The translations under genes were made by a program, and so were the position numbers. From NCBI GenBank assembly GCA_020403245.1, contig JADBYA010000025.1:1-58271 (forward strand): a stretch of DNA of 58,271 nucleotides, given 5' to 3'. Within the stretch, counting starts at the first letter, position 1; each line of letters begins with the position of its first letter. The notes under the pieces are model-generated. The model did no database searches and was not told where the DNA came from. It saw only the letters and a list, made by a program, of their open reading frames with translations. Source of the DNA: Flavobacterium sp. Its GTDB lineage: Bacteria; Bacteroidota; Bacteroidia; Flavobacteriales; Flavobacteriaceae. Below, piece by piece: positions 29,890 to 39,519 of the stretch.

Positions 29890-30210
29890 ATGGATTTAAA
29901 GAAAACAAATGCACCAGTAAACACAATTACTTACAACAAAACTCAAATTGAAGAGCGTACAGGAAATGTTTACGAGGCAATAACAATAATGGCTAAAAGA
30001 GCAAATCAAATCAATTCAGAAATTAAAAAAGAATTGACTGAAAAATTAGAAGAATTTGCTACATTCAATGACTCGCTTGAAGAAATCTTTGAAAACAAAG
30101 AACAAATTGAAGTTTCTAAATACTACGAAAAGTTACCAAAACCCCATGCATTAGCTGTGCAAGAATGGCTAGATGATAAAATTTACTACAGAGATACTAC
30201 AAAAGAGTAA
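29890..30210 (+). CDS. rpoZ: RNA polymerase omega subunit (Bacteroidota type)
   Basis: A 106-residue protein of the Rpb6/omega family in its Bacteroidota form. The motif GNVYEAITIMAKRANQIN corresponds to the omega helix that clamps the beta-prime C-terminus. A Glu-rich middle and a conserved C-terminal KPHALAVQEWLDDKIYYRD follow. Located between bamD (9 bases upstream) and coaBC (5 bases downstream), its usual place in flavobacteria. Confidence 0.9.
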   Translation: MDLKKTNAPVNTITYNKTQIEERTGNVYEAITIMAKRANQINSEIKKELTEKLEEFATFNDSLEEIFENKEQIEVSKYYEKLPKPHALAVQEWLDDKIYYRDTTKE

Positions 30211-30215
30211 TTAAG

Positions 30216-31433
30216 ATGTCTGTTTTAAGCGGTAAAAAAATACTACTCGGAATTTCAGGAGGAATTGCTGCTTACAAAACTGCCTCATTAGTTAGATTAT
30301 TTATAAAAGCAGGTGCCCATGTCCAAGTGATAATGACACCTGCATCTAAGGATTTTGTAACACCGTTAACGTTATCCACACTTTCCAAAAATCCTGTATA
30401 TTCAACTTTTTATAATGATGACGAGGACAATGAACATTGGAACAACCATGTCGAATTAGGACTTTGGGCAGATGTAATGCTTATTGCTCCTGCTACTGCC
30501 AATACGTTGTCTAAAATGGTAAATGGCAATTGTGATAACCTTTTAATCGCTACTTATTTATCGGCGAAATGTCCAGTATATTTCGCTCCAGCAATGGATT
30601 TAGATATGTACAAACATCCTTCAACTATTGCAAGTTTTCAAGCGTTAAAACAATTTGGAAACACAATTATTCCTGCGGAATCGGGTGAATTAGCTAGCGG
30701 ATTATCAGGAGAAGGAAGAATGGCAGCACCTGAAAATATCATTGCTTTTTTGGAAAATGATTTGGAAAGTAAGCTGCCTTTAAAAGGAAAAAAAATTCTT
30801 ATTACCGCCGGGCCAACATATGAAGCTATTGATCCTGTTCGGTTTATTGGTAATTATTCTTCGGGCAAAATGGGGTTTGATATTGCGGAAAGTGCTTCAA
30901 AACTAGGCGCAACTGTTTTTTTGATTTCTGGACCAACACATTTAAATTGTTCAAATTCGAGTATAAATTTACTGCGAGTTACTTCGGCTCAAGAAATGTA
31001 TGATGCTTGCTTAGCTCATTTTAGCAAGGTAGATGTTGCCATTTGTGCTGCTGCGGTTGCAGATTATAAACCAAAAACTATTGCATCACAAAAAATAAAA
31101 AAATCGGAGTCTGAATTTATTATTGAGTTAGAAAAAACTAAAGATATTTTAGCTTCATTGGGTAAAATAAAAGAAAAACAATTTTTAATTGGCTTTGCAT
31201 TGGAAACCGAAAATGAAGTTGAAAACGCTAAGTTGAAAATTCAGAAAAAAAACTTAGATTTGATAGTTTTAAACTCGCTGCAAGATAAAGGTGCTGGATT
31301 TGGAAATCCAACTAATAAAATTACTTTTATAGATAAAGACTTTATTATCGAACCTATGTCTTTAAAACCTAAAGAACAAGTAGCAAATGATATTATGAAT
31401 AAAGTAATTTCTCATTATGAACAAAATAGTTAG
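30216..31433 (+). CDS. coaBC: Bifunctional CoaBC (PPC decarboxylase / PPC synthetase)
   Basis: Two steps of coenzyme A synthesis: joining phosphopantothenate to cysteine (CoaB, C-terminal) and decarboxylating the product (CoaC, N-terminal flavoprotein). The 405-residue protein has ILLGISGGIAAYK and the PAMDLDMYKHP substrate motif in the CoaC half. The CoaB half starts near residue 190 (KILITAGPTYEAIDPVRFI), with NYSSGKMG, AAVADYKPK and the LIGFALETE segment. The 3' end overlaps the next gene by 17 bases. A second CoA gene, coaE, lies 7 kb downstream. Confidence 0.96.
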   Translation: MSVLSGKKILLGISGGIAAYKTASLVRLFIKAGAHVQVIMTPASKDFVTPLTLSTLSKNPVYSTFYNDDEDNEHWNNHVELGLWADVMLIAPATANTLSKMVNGNCDNLLIATYLSAKCPVYFAPAMDLDMYKHPSTIASFQALKQFGNTIIPAESGELASGLSGEGRMAAPENIIAFLENDLESKLPLKGKKILITAGPTYEAIDPVRFIGNYSSGKMGFDIAESASKLGATVFLISGPTHLNCSNSSINLLRVTSAQEMYDACLAHFSKVDVAICAAAVADYKPKTIASQKIKKSESEFIIELEKTKDILASLGKIKEKQFLIGFALETENEVENAKLKIQKKNLDLIVLNSLQDKGAGFGNPTNKITFIDKDFIIEPMSLKPKEQVANDIMNKVISHYEQNS

Positions 31434-32304
31434 TTTTCTTTTTTTATTACTTGTTGCTGTAACTCAAGCACAACAATTAAATTGTACGGTTCAGGTCAAT
31501 ACTGAAAAGTTAGCAAGTACAAACGATCAGATTTTCAAAACATTAGAAAAAGCGATTGGTGAGTTTGTAAATAAAACCGACTGGACAGGAGAAGTTTACA
31601 AACAAAATGAGAAGATTAATTGCTCCATGGTTATTATTGTAAACAGTTATGATTCAAATCAATTTACTGCTTCTATTCAAGTGCAATCTACAAGACCTAT
31701 TTTCAACTCAACTTATGCTTCCCCTGTTTTTAATTATAATGATAAGGATTTTAGTTTCAGTTATGTTGAATTTCAAAATTTATTTTTTAACCCATCAACC
31801 TATGACAGCAATTTATTATCTGTGCTAGCATTTTACAGTTACATGATAATTGGCTTTGATGCTGATACTTACACACTTAATGGTGGAACGAATTATTTTC
31901 AAACTGCCAATGAGATTTTAACAGTGGCACAACAAGGCGGCTATAAAGGATGGAGTCAAGCAGATGGTAATCAAAACCGTTTTTTTTTGATTACAGATTT
32001 ACTCTCGGGAACTTTTGACGCATTTAGACAATCTATGTATTTATATCATAGAGAGGGATTGGATAATATGAATTCCGATTTGCAAGCATCAAAAATTAAA
32101 GTTGTAGATTCAATCGATGTACTTTCGAGTATATATTCTGTTAGGCCAAATGCTTTTTTAACAAGAGTATTTTTTGATGCGAAGTCTGAAGAAATAATCT
32201 CGATATTATCTGGTGGACCAAAAATAGCATTAACAAAAACTGTAGATACTTTAAATAAAATTTCGCCTCTTAATTCGAGTAAATGGGCAACAATTAAGCT
32301 TTAA
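31417..32304 (+). CDS. DUF4835 / PorD-like type IX secretion protein
   Basis: A 295-residue exported protein (signal MNKIVSFLFLLLVAVTQAQ) made almost wholly of the DUF4835 domain: QLNCTVQVN, KTLEKAIGEFVNKTDWT, RPIFNSTYASPVFNYNDKDF and VLAFYSYMIIGFDADT. As far as I recall this family is now named PorD and linked to the type IX secretion system, consistent with T9SS cargo genes in this window, but the naming is from memory. It starts inside the end of coaBC and precedes recN by 43 bases. Confidence 0.85.
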   Translation: MNKIVSFLFLLLVAVTQAQQLNCTVQVNTEKLASTNDQIFKTLEKAIGEFVNKTDWTGEVYKQNEKINCSMVIIVNSYDSNQFTASIQVQSTRPIFNSTYASPVFNYNDKDFSFSYVEFQNLFFNPSTYDSNLLSVLAFYSYMIIGFDADTYTLNGGTNYFQTANEILTVAQQGGYKGWSQADGNQNRFFLITDLLSGTFDAFRQSMYLYHREGLDNMNSDLQASKIKVVDSIDVLSSIYSVRPNAFLTRVFFDAKSEEIISILSGGPKIALTKTVDTLNKISPLNSSKWATIKL

Positions 32305-32347
32305 TAATTACATTTACTCTACTTAAATTTTACTTCATTTCCTGGAT

Positions 32348-34000
32348 ATGATTACTTCGCTTTCCATTGAAAATTTTGCCTTGATAGAAAAATTAGATGT
32401 TAATTTTTCTAATGGTTTTACAATAATCACAGGCGAAACAGGTGCAGGAAAGTCAATACTCCTTGGAGCGCTAGGATTAGTTTTAGGAAAAAGAGCCGAT
32501 TTGTCCTCACTCAAAAACAAAGAAGAAAAATGTATTATTGAAGCCAATTTTTCGATAGGAAAATATGATTTACATTCTTTTTTTGAAGAAAATGATTTAG
32601 ATTATGAACAGGAAACCATTATTAGAAGAGAGATTCTGCCTTCGGGAAAGTCGAGAGCTTTTGTAAATGATAGTCCTGTCAATCTTCAACAACTTCAAGA
32701 TTTGAGTTTTTATTTAATAGATGTTCATTCACAACACCAGACATTAGAATTATCGGAAGAAGATTTTCAATTTAAGATTATCGACTCAATTGCAAGTAAT
32801 CATCAATTAGTATCTGAATTTCAATTTATTTTAAAACAGTATAAGTCGGCTAAATCAAATTTAGACACAAAAAAATCCCATTTTTCACTCATTTTAAAAG
32901 AGAAAGATTATAATGAATTTTTGTATCAAGAATTACTTGCTGCTAATTTAAAACCGGGAGAATTAGAAGAATTAGAAAAAACTTATGAAGCACTCAATAA
33001 CGTAGAATTTATAAAAGAAAATCTAGATAAACTCTTAGTTTTAGCCAATGAAGATGAATTTGGATTATTGAAAAATCTAAAAGAATTTAAAGCTGTACTT
33101 CAAAAAATAAGTTCCTTTTCTGCTGAATATAATTCACTATTAGAAAGAGCGAACAGTATCGTAATAGAATTCGATGATATTGTAAAAGAGTTGAATCGGG
33201 AGTCAGAATTGGTTTTTAACGATCCAGAAAAATTGGAAATTATTAATCAAAAACTGCAACTAATTTATACTCTGCAAAAGAAACATCAAGTTGTTACAGT
33301 GGATCAGTTATTAGAAATTCAAAATCAATTAGAAAGTAAAGTTGTTACGGTTTCTACTCTAGAAGATGAAATTGTTGCTCTTGAAATAGAAATTAAGGAT
33401 TTTGAAATTCAATTGGATGAAATAGCAAGGAAAATAAGCTATAGTAGGAGCGAAGCCATACCCAATTTAAGTGAAAAGTTAATTTTTGTTTTAAATCAAT
33501 TAGGCATGCCCAACGTAAGATTTAAAATTGAAATTATTCCATCGAACTACTACAATCCTAATGGAAAAGATTCTTTACAATTTTTATTTTCTGCCAATAA
33601 AGGAACAGATTTTGGCTTGTTGAAAAAAGTAGCTTCAGGTGGTGAAATGTCAAGAATAATGCTGGCCGTAAAATCTATTTTATCCCAATATTCAAAATTA
33701 CCTACTATTATTTTTGATGAAATTGACTCCGGAGTTTCGGGTGAAATTGCCAATAAAATGGGAGAAATAATGAAAGAAATGAGTACGACAATGCAAGTAT
33801 TTGCCATTACACATTTGCCTCAAATTGCTGCCAAAGGAAGTAATCATTATAAAGTTTTCAAAACTGTTTTGGGTAATAATACTGTTTCCGAATTGAAATT
33901 ATTGACAAACGAAGAACGAATAAATGAAATTGCCGAAATGCTTTCAGGAAAAGATATTTCCGATTCGGCACTCAATCATGCCAAAGCATTACTCAATTAA
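32348..34000 (+). CDS. recN: DNA repair protein RecN
   Basis: SMC-like ATPase of double-strand break repair. The 550-residue protein has the Walker A GETGAGKS near residue 33 within an FTIITGETGAGKS start, a Q-rich HSQHQ motif, a long coiled-coil middle (about 150-370), then the ABC signature SGGEMSR and Walker B IIFDEIDSGVSGEIA, with the ITHLPQIAAKG switch segment. It is the last gene of the bamD run; a 65-base gap precedes fabV. Confidence 0.96.
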   Translation: MITSLSIENFALIEKLDVNFSNGFTIITGETGAGKSILLGALGLVLGKRADLSSLKNKEEKCIIEANFSIGKYDLHSFFEENDLDYEQETIIRREILPSGKSRAFVNDSPVNLQQLQDLSFYLIDVHSQHQTLELSEEDFQFKIIDSIASNHQLVSEFQFILKQYKSAKSNLDTKKSHFSLILKEKDYNEFLYQELLAANLKPGELEELEKTYEALNNVEFIKENLDKLLVLANEDEFGLLKNLKEFKAVLQKISSFSAEYNSLLERANSIVIEFDDIVKELNRESELVFNDPEKLEIINQKLQLIYTLQKKHQVVTVDQLLEIQNQLESKVVTVSTLEDEIVALEIEIKDFEIQLDEIARKISYSRSEAIPNLSEKLIFVLNQLGMPNVRFKIEIIPSNYYNPNGKDSLQFLFSANKGTDFGLLKKVASGGEMSRIMLAVKSILSQYSKLPTIIFDEIDSGVSGEIANKMGEIMKEMSTTMQVFAITHLPQIAAKGSNHYKVFKTVLGNNTVSELKLLTNEERINEIAEMLSGKDISDSALNHAKALLN

Positions 34001-34065
34001 ACAATTTAATTTATATTTTTGTTTCAGCGTAACTAAGAATTTATACAACCTAATTTATATAGAAA

Positions 34066-35253
34066 ATGATTATAGAACCAAGAATGCGTGGATTTATTTG
34101 TTTAACAGCCCATCCTGATGGTTGTGCTCAAAATGTTAAAAATCAAATAATGTTTGTAAAATCAAAAGGTAAAATAGATGGTGCCAAAAAAGTCCTAGTT
34201 ATTGGTGCTTCAACGGGTTTTGGATTAGCTTCAAGAATTACAAGCGCATTCGGTTCAGGAGCAGGAACGATTGGGGTTTTCTTTGAAAAGCCACCATCTG
34301 AGGGGAAAACTGCTACGCCAGGATGGTATAATACTGCAGCATTTGAAACAGAAGCACAAAAAGCAGGTTTGTATGCCAAAAGTATTAATGGCGATGCGTT
34401 TTCTAACGAAATTAAACAACAAACTATCGATTTGATTAAATCCGATTTAGGACAAGTTGATATGGTCATATACAGTTTGGCTTCTCCTGTTCGAATGCAT
34501 CCTATAACGGGTATTTTGCATCGTTCGGTATTAAAACCAATTGGTCAAACTTTTTCAAACAAAACAGTTGATTTTCATACTGGTGTCGTTTCTCAGGTTA
34601 CCATTGAACCTGCAAACCAAGAGGATATTGATAATACTGTGGTAGTAATGGGAGGTGAAGATTGGGCCATGTGGATAGACTCACTACAAAGTGCTGGAGT
34701 TTTGGCCAATGGCGCAACAACAATAGCGTATTCTTATATTGGTCCAGAAGTTACGGAAGCCGTTTACAGAAAAGGAACTATAGGACGTGCTAAAGACGAC
34801 TTAGAAGCAACCGCTTTTAGAATTACAGATAGTCTAAAATCTTTAAACGGCAAAGCATATGTTTCTGTTAATAAAGCTTTGGTAACACAAGCCAGTTCGG
34901 CTATACCTGTAATTCCATTGTATATTTCTTTATTGTATAAAATAATGAAAGCAGAAGGGATTCATGAAGGTTGTATTGAGCAAATCCAACGACTATTTGA
35001 ACAACGTCTTTACACAGGAAAAGAAATTCCTACTGATGAAAAAGGAAGAATCAGAATTGATGATTGGGAAATGCGAGACGATGTTCAAGAAAGGATCAAA
35101 ATTTTATGGGAAAAAGCTACTACAGAAAATTTAATTGAAATTGGAGATTTAGCAGGGTACAAACAAGATTTTCTAAATCTTTTTGGCTTTGGTTTTGAGG
35201 GAGTTGATTATACAGCTGAAGCTAATGAATTAATGCAAGTTCAAAGTATTTAA
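34066..35253 (+). CDS. fabV: Enoyl-ACP (trans-2-enoyl-CoA) reductase FabV
   Basis: NADH-dependent reductase for the last step of fatty acid elongation, of the triclosan-tolerant FabV type. The 395-residue single-chain SDR-related enzyme starts MIIEPRMRGFICLTAHPDGC, has the nucleotide-binding VLVIGASTGFGLASR (43-57), and the wide-spaced catalytic pair Y234-x8-K243 (YRKGTIGRAK), the hallmark of FabV as opposed to FabI. Also DDWEMRDDVQ and the C-terminal GFGFEGVDY. It probably has its own promoter, since TATTTTTG lies at 34014-34021, but no -33 element is clear. Confidence 0.95.
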   Translation: MIIEPRMRGFICLTAHPDGCAQNVKNQIMFVKSKGKIDGAKKVLVIGASTGFGLASRITSAFGSGAGTIGVFFEKPPSEGKTATPGWYNTAAFETEAQKAGLYAKSINGDAFSNEIKQQTIDLIKSDLGQVDMVIYSLASPVRMHPITGILHRSVLKPIGQTFSNKTVDFHTGVVSQVTIEPANQEDIDNTVVVMGGEDWAMWIDSLQSAGVLANGATTIAYSYIGPEVTEAVYRKGTIGRAKDDLEATAFRITDSLKSLNGKAYVSVNKALVTQASSAIPVIPLYISLLYKIMKAEGIHEGCIEQIQRLFEQRLYTGKEIPTDEKGRIRIDDWEMRDDVQERIKILWEKATTENLIEIGDLAGYKQDFLNLFGFGFEGVDYTAEANELMQVQSI

Positions 35254-35288
35254 ACTAATGTTACTATTCATAAAAAAAAACCGCTAAT

Positions 35289-35296
35289 TATATTTG
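35289..35296 (+). promoter_or_regulatory. Candidate -7 box of the 822-residue T9SS cargo gene
   Basis: TATATTTG matches TAnnTTTG exactly, 54 bases before the start. It overlaps a weak CCGC/GCGG hairpin with a T-run (35281-35306) that may also end fabV transcription. No TTG at -33. Confidence 0.4.
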
Positions 35297-35349
35297 CGGA
35301 TTTTTGAATTATGTTTATATTTATACCAATTAACTTTTATAACTTAAAA

Positions 35350-37779
35350 ATGATGAAAAAAATTACATTAGTATTCCTATTTTTTCTAGGAACGATTACC
35401 GCCTCTTATGGACAGTTTTCTGAAAGCTTTGATGCTGGAACAACTACACCTGCTGGTTGGTCAGTAATCAGTGGTGGCGGACCAAACACCTTTATTTTTG
35501 GTGTTGGATCCGCAGGTTCTGCATTTTCTGCACCCAATGCAGCACAGATAAATTATGATGCAACTGCTCATGATGATTATTTAGTAACGCCGCAAATAGC
35601 TGTTACCGCTGGTTTAAATGATAGATTAACCTACTTTGTTAAAAATCAAGATCCTCTTTATGTTGAAGCGTATGAAGTAAAATTATCAACAACAACTGCT
35701 ACAGCTGGGGCTTTTACAGTGGTAGTAACACCAGAAGCTGATGCTCCAAACGCTTGGACACAATATACTATAGATTTGACACCTTATGTGGGTCAATCCA
35801 TTTATATTGGTTTTCATGCAGTTTCAACTGATAAATTTAGATTGTTATTTGATAATGTAGTCAATGATACTCCACCAGCTGTAGCGCCAAATTGTGTTAC
35901 TTTAACAGCTCCACTTAATGCTGCAACAGCAGTAAGTCCTTCTCCATCGGTAACGTTATCATGGACTGCCGCTACTACTGGACCAGCAGCAGCTTCTTAC
36001 GATGTTTATTTAGATACAAACACTAATCCAACAACTTTATTAGGAAATCAAGTAAACTTAACAAGAACTGTTACTGGATTATTATCTACAACTGCATATT
36101 ACTGGAAAGTAGTTGCAAAGAATAGTGCTGGAGAAGCAACAGGTTGTTCTGTATTTAGTTTTACTACTTCTGTAGATCCTTTTGCTCCGTATTGTGGACC
36201 ATTAGTATTTACTGCAATTACAGATGCCGTTGAACCAATTACTTTAGTTAATTTTGCTGGAATCAATAATACATCATCAGCAACAGTTGCAGGTGCTACA
36301 GGACATGAAGTGTTTACTACAATTACAGGAAATGTAACTGCTGGTTCGTCTTACACGATTACCTTAAAAGGAAATACAGGGGGTAATTATACTAATCGTT
36401 TTATAGTTTTTGTAGATTGGAATCAAGATGGTGATTTTGGTGATAGTGATGAATCGTATCCAATAACACAAACTATTACAAACTCTACAGGCCTTGATGC
36501 GCAACAAGCAACACAATCATTATTAGTTCCTCCAACTGCTACAGTAGGTAATACTCGTATGCGTGTCAAAAAAATATTCGGAACTACAGATTATTTAAAT
36601 CCATGTCTTGGAACTGCATTTGGTCAAGTGGAAGACTATACCTTAGCTGTTGCTGCTGTACCGGCTGATTTACCAGATTATGTTAATCTTCAATTTCCTC
36701 CTACAGCAACTATTGCTCAAGGTGGAAATGTGACTGTTTATGGTCAAGTGTATGAAGGTGGTTTAACTGATGTTACACCGAATATTGCTGGACAAGCTCC
36801 AGGAATAAATGCTTGGGTTGGGGTAAATGCAACCAATACAAATCCAAACACTTGGACAACTTGGACAACTGCAACATGGAATTCAGGTGCAGTAGGAAAT
36901 AATGATGAATACCAATTATCTATCGGAACTGCTTTGGCTCCTGGAACCTATTACTATGCTACTCGTTTTCAATTAAACGGTGGAGCATTTGTATATGGTG
37001 GAATTAATCAAAGTCCACCAAACAATGGAAATTTTTGGAATGGAACTACATTTGTTAATGGTATTTTAACAGTAACAGCTCCTTTACCACCTGCAAATGA
37101 TGAGTGTACAGCTGCTATAGCTTTAACACCAGGTGGTGTTTTTACAGATAATGATGTTGATGGTACCAATTTAGCCGCTACTTTAAGTACCAATACTCCA
37201 ATACCTACTTGTGGTAACTTTAATTTTACTACTGCAGGAAAAGATGTATGGTATAGTGTTGTAGTTCCTGCCTCTGGAAATTTAACTATTGAAACAAGTA
37301 CGAATTCTTCTGCGGCACCTGGTATTGACACTGTAATTGCAGTATATTCAGGTGATTGCTCAACATTAGTGCAGGTTGGTTGTGATGATGATGGTGCTAC
37401 TGAAACTGCTATTGGTTTATCTCGACTAGCTTTAACTGGTCAAACGCCTGGTGCAACATTATTAATTAGATTATTTGGTTATAATGGAGTACAAGGATTA
37501 TATAGTATTTCGGCATTTGATGCTTCTTTAGGAAACAATTCGTTTGATAATGCTAATTTTTCATATTATCCAAATCCGGTAAAAAACACTTTGAATTTAT
37601 CGTATAATCAAGAAATTTCAAATGTAGAAATATATAATTTATTGGGTCAAAAAGTAAATTCAAATAGTATTAACGCTAATCAAGGACAAGTTGATATGTC
37701 TAACTTATCCAATGGGGTTTACTTGGTTAAAGTAATTTCAAATAACCAATCAAAAACGATTAGAGTTATTAAAGAATAG
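35350..37779 (+). CDS. Secreted multidomain T9SS type A cargo protein
   Basis: About 809 residues with a signal peptide (MMKKITLVFLFFLGTITASYG). Domains: choice-of-anchor J-like jelly roll near 23-180 (FSESFDAGTTTPAGWSVI), a fibronectin type III module (about 185-280), a GEVED domain (FIVFVDWNQDGDFGDSDESY to GQVEDYTLAV, about 340-435), a beta-rich region, a complement-like segment with GKDVWYSVVVPASGNL, and a T9SS type A sorting domain over the last 75 residues (FSYYPNPVKNTLNLSYNQEI to VKVISNNQSKTIRVIKE). No catalytic domain is recognised; probably an adhesin-like surface protein. The next downstream ATG (35353) is an equally good start. Confidence 0.85.
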   Translation: MMKKITLVFLFFLGTITASYGQFSESFDAGTTTPAGWSVISGGGPNTFIFGVGSAGSAFSAPNAAQINYDATAHDDYLVTPQIAVTAGLNDRLTYFVKNQDPLYVEAYEVKLSTTTATAGAFTVVVTPEADAPNAWTQYTIDLTPYVGQSIYIGFHAVSTDKFRLLFDNVVNDTPPAVAPNCVTLTAPLNAATAVSPSPSVTLSWTAATTGPAAASYDVYLDTNTNPTTLLGNQVNLTRTVTGLLSTTAYYWKVVAKNSAGEATGCSVFSFTTSVDPFAPYCGPLVFTAITDAVEPITLVNFAGINNTSSATVAGATGHEVFTTITGNVTAGSSYTITLKGNTGGNYTNRFIVFVDWNQDGDFGDSDESYPITQTITNSTGLDAQQATQSLLVPPTATVGNTRMRVKKIFGTTDYLNPCLGTAFGQVEDYTLAVAAVPADLPDYVNLQFPPTATIAQGGNVTVYGQVYEGGLTDVTPNIAGQAPGINAWVGVNATNTNPNTWTTWTTATWNSGAVGNNDEYQLSIGTALAPGTYYYATRFQLNGGAFVYGGINQSPPNNGNFWNGTTFVNGILTVTAPLPPANDECTAAIALTPGGVFTDNDVDGTNLAATLSTNTPIPTCGNFNFTTAGKDVWYSVVVPASGNLTIETSTNSSAAPGIDTVIAVYSGDCSTLVQVGCDDDGATETAIGLSRLALTGQTPGATLLIRLFGYNGVQGLYSISAFDASLGNNSFDNANFSYYPNPVKNTLNLSYNQEISNVEIYNLLGQKVNSNSINANQGQVDMSNLSNGVYLVKVISNNQSKTIRVIKE

Positions 37780-37800
37780 TTTTTGAATTTTTTATTTGTA

Positions 37801-37832
37801 AAACCATCCGCTTTGGCGGATGGTTTTTTTTT
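37801..37832 (+). terminator. Strong Rho-independent terminator
   Basis: A perfect 11-bp stem (37801-37811 with 37816-37826) with a TTTG loop is followed by a T-run to 37832. It ends the T9SS cargo gene. Confidence 0.92.
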
Positions 37833-37864
37833 GTATAATACTTATCTTTGTTAAAAAAAATGAC

Positions 37865-38869
37865 ATGTTTTTTTCAATAATAATTCCTGTTTATAATAGA
37901 CCAGACGAAATCAAAGAACTACTTGAAAGTCTTTTGATATCAGATTATAATAAAGATTATGAAATTGTTATTGTAGAAGATGGATCAGCACTAACCTGTA
38001 GTAATGAGATTGACAATTTTAAAGATAAATTGAATATTTCCTATTATTTTAAAGAGAATAGTGGTCCCGGAGATTCCAGAAATTATGGGATGAAAATAGC
38101 CAAGGGTGATTACTTTATTATCTTCGACTCCGATTGTATTATTCCAAAACAATACCTCATAGAAGTTGAAAATGAACTAAAAACAAATTATGTTGACTGT
38201 TTTGGTGGTTCAGATTCTGCTTTAGATTCGTTTTCAGATATTCAAAAAGCAATCAATTTTGCTATGACATCTTTTTTGACTACGGGAGGAATTCGAGGTG
38301 GTTCAGAGAAATTAAATAAATTTCAACCAAGAAGTTTTAATATGGGAATTTCAAAAAAAGCATTTTATGCCTCAAATGGTTTTGGTAATATTCATCCAGG
38401 AGAAGACCCCGATTTATCTATCAGATTATGGAAATTAGGATTTAAAACCAGACTTTTTGCAAAAGCATTTGTATATCACAAAAGAAGAATAGATTGGGAC
38501 AAATTTTCAATACAGGTCAATAAATTTGGAAAAGCCCGACCCATCTTAGATTTTTGGTATCCAGAATACAGTAAACTTACTTTTTTCTTCCCAACGTTTT
38601 TTGTTTTAGGAATTTATTTTTCAATTATTTTTTTAGCTTTGGGTTACAGTTTCCCCATATTTTGCTATTTATTTTATTTTCTTTTAATTTTCATTACAGC
38701 TACTATCCAAAACCATAGTTTTAAAATAGGATACCTTTCTATAGTAGCAGTTTCAAAACAATTTTTTGGCTACGGGAGAGGATTTTTAGATTCCTATATA
38801 AAAATCAATTTTTTAAAACAAAAACCCGAAATAGCATTTCCAGAATTATTTTTTAAGAAAACATCATGA
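37865..38869 (+). CDS. Family 2 glycosyltransferase
   Basis: A 334-residue GT-A enzyme that transfers a sugar from a nucleotide donor. The N-terminus MFFSIIIPVYNRPDEIKEL begins the Rossmann-like fold. EDGSA and the DxD motif in FDSDC (near residue 90) bind the donor, and GEDPDLSIRLWKLG is the acceptor-side ED motif. The last 100 residues contain two hydrophobic segments, so it is membrane-anchored. The ATG at 37865 is chosen because upstream in-frame codons run into the terminator. The stop overlaps the coaE start by 4 bases (ATGA). Acceptor unknown; perhaps a surface glycan. Confidence 0.88.
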   Translation: MFFSIIIPVYNRPDEIKELLESLLISDYNKDYEIVIVEDGSALTCSNEIDNFKDKLNISYYFKENSGPGDSRNYGMKIAKGDYFIIFDSDCIIPKQYLIEVENELKTNYVDCFGGSDSALDSFSDIQKAINFAMTSFLTTGGIRGGSEKLNKFQPRSFNMGISKKAFYASNGFGNIHPGEDPDLSIRLWKLGFKTRLFAKAFVYHKRRIDWDKFSIQVNKFGKARPILDFWYPEYSKLTFFFPTFFVLGIYFSIIFLALGYSFPIFCYLFYFLLIFITATIQNHSFKIGYLSIVAVSKQFFGYGRGFLDSYIKINFLKQKPEIAFPELFFKKTS

Positions 38870-39450
38870 CCAAAATAATTGGATTAACAGGTGGCATTGG
38901 AAGCGGAAAAACGATGATTGCAAAGTATATCAAATCATTAGGAATACCTGTGTATATTGCTGATGATGAGGCAAAAAAAATAATGAAATCAAATGAAGTA
39001 TTAAAGGAAATTAGAAAGGAATTTGGCAATATAATTTTTGATGAAGAAAAACTTGATAATGTAAAATTGGCACAATTAGTTTTCAATTCTCCAGCTAAAC
39101 TCGAGAAACTTAACGCCATTGTTCATCCATTAGTCAAAAAACATTTTGATAAATGGCTTTTAAAACATAAAGATTTTCCTTTGATAGTTAAAGAAGCTGC
39201 CATTTTATTTGAAAGTGGAAGTTACCAATACTGTGATTTCATCATTACTGTTACTGCACCACTTGAAACTCGAATTCAAAGAGTTTTAAAACGTGACAAT
39301 ACTGATAAAGAAAGTATTATACAACGAATTCAAACTCAATGGACTGATGAAGAAAGAGTTTTAAAAAGTGACTTCGTAATTCAAAATTCTACTATCAAGG
39401 ATACTAAAAATCAAGTTGATGCAATTCTTAAAATATTAAATAATATATAA
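38866..39450 (+). CDS. coaE: Dephospho-CoA kinase
   Basis: Final step of coenzyme A synthesis. The 194-residue P-loop kinase starts KIIGLTGGIGSGKT, followed by the DDEAK segment, HPLVKKHF and KEAAILFESG motifs and the lid region RVLKRDN with its arginines. It is coupled to the glycosyltransferase by ATGA overlap and followed 69 bases later by the sensor kinase. Confidence 0.96.
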   Translation: MTKIIGLTGGIGSGKTMIAKYIKSLGIPVYIADDEAKKIMKSNEVLKEIRKEFGNIIFDEEKLDNVKLAQLVFNSPAKLEKLNAIVHPLVKKHFDKWLLKHKDFPLIVKEAAILFESGSYQYCDFIITVTAPLETRIQRVLKRDNTDKESIIQRIQTQWTDEERVLKSDFVIQNSTIKDTKNQVDAILKILNNI

Positions 39451-39519
39451 TTTTTGACAAGATGTTAATCTTTGGTTAATGTATTCATAGTGTAAATGTT
39501 AAAATCCTAAATTTGTGTA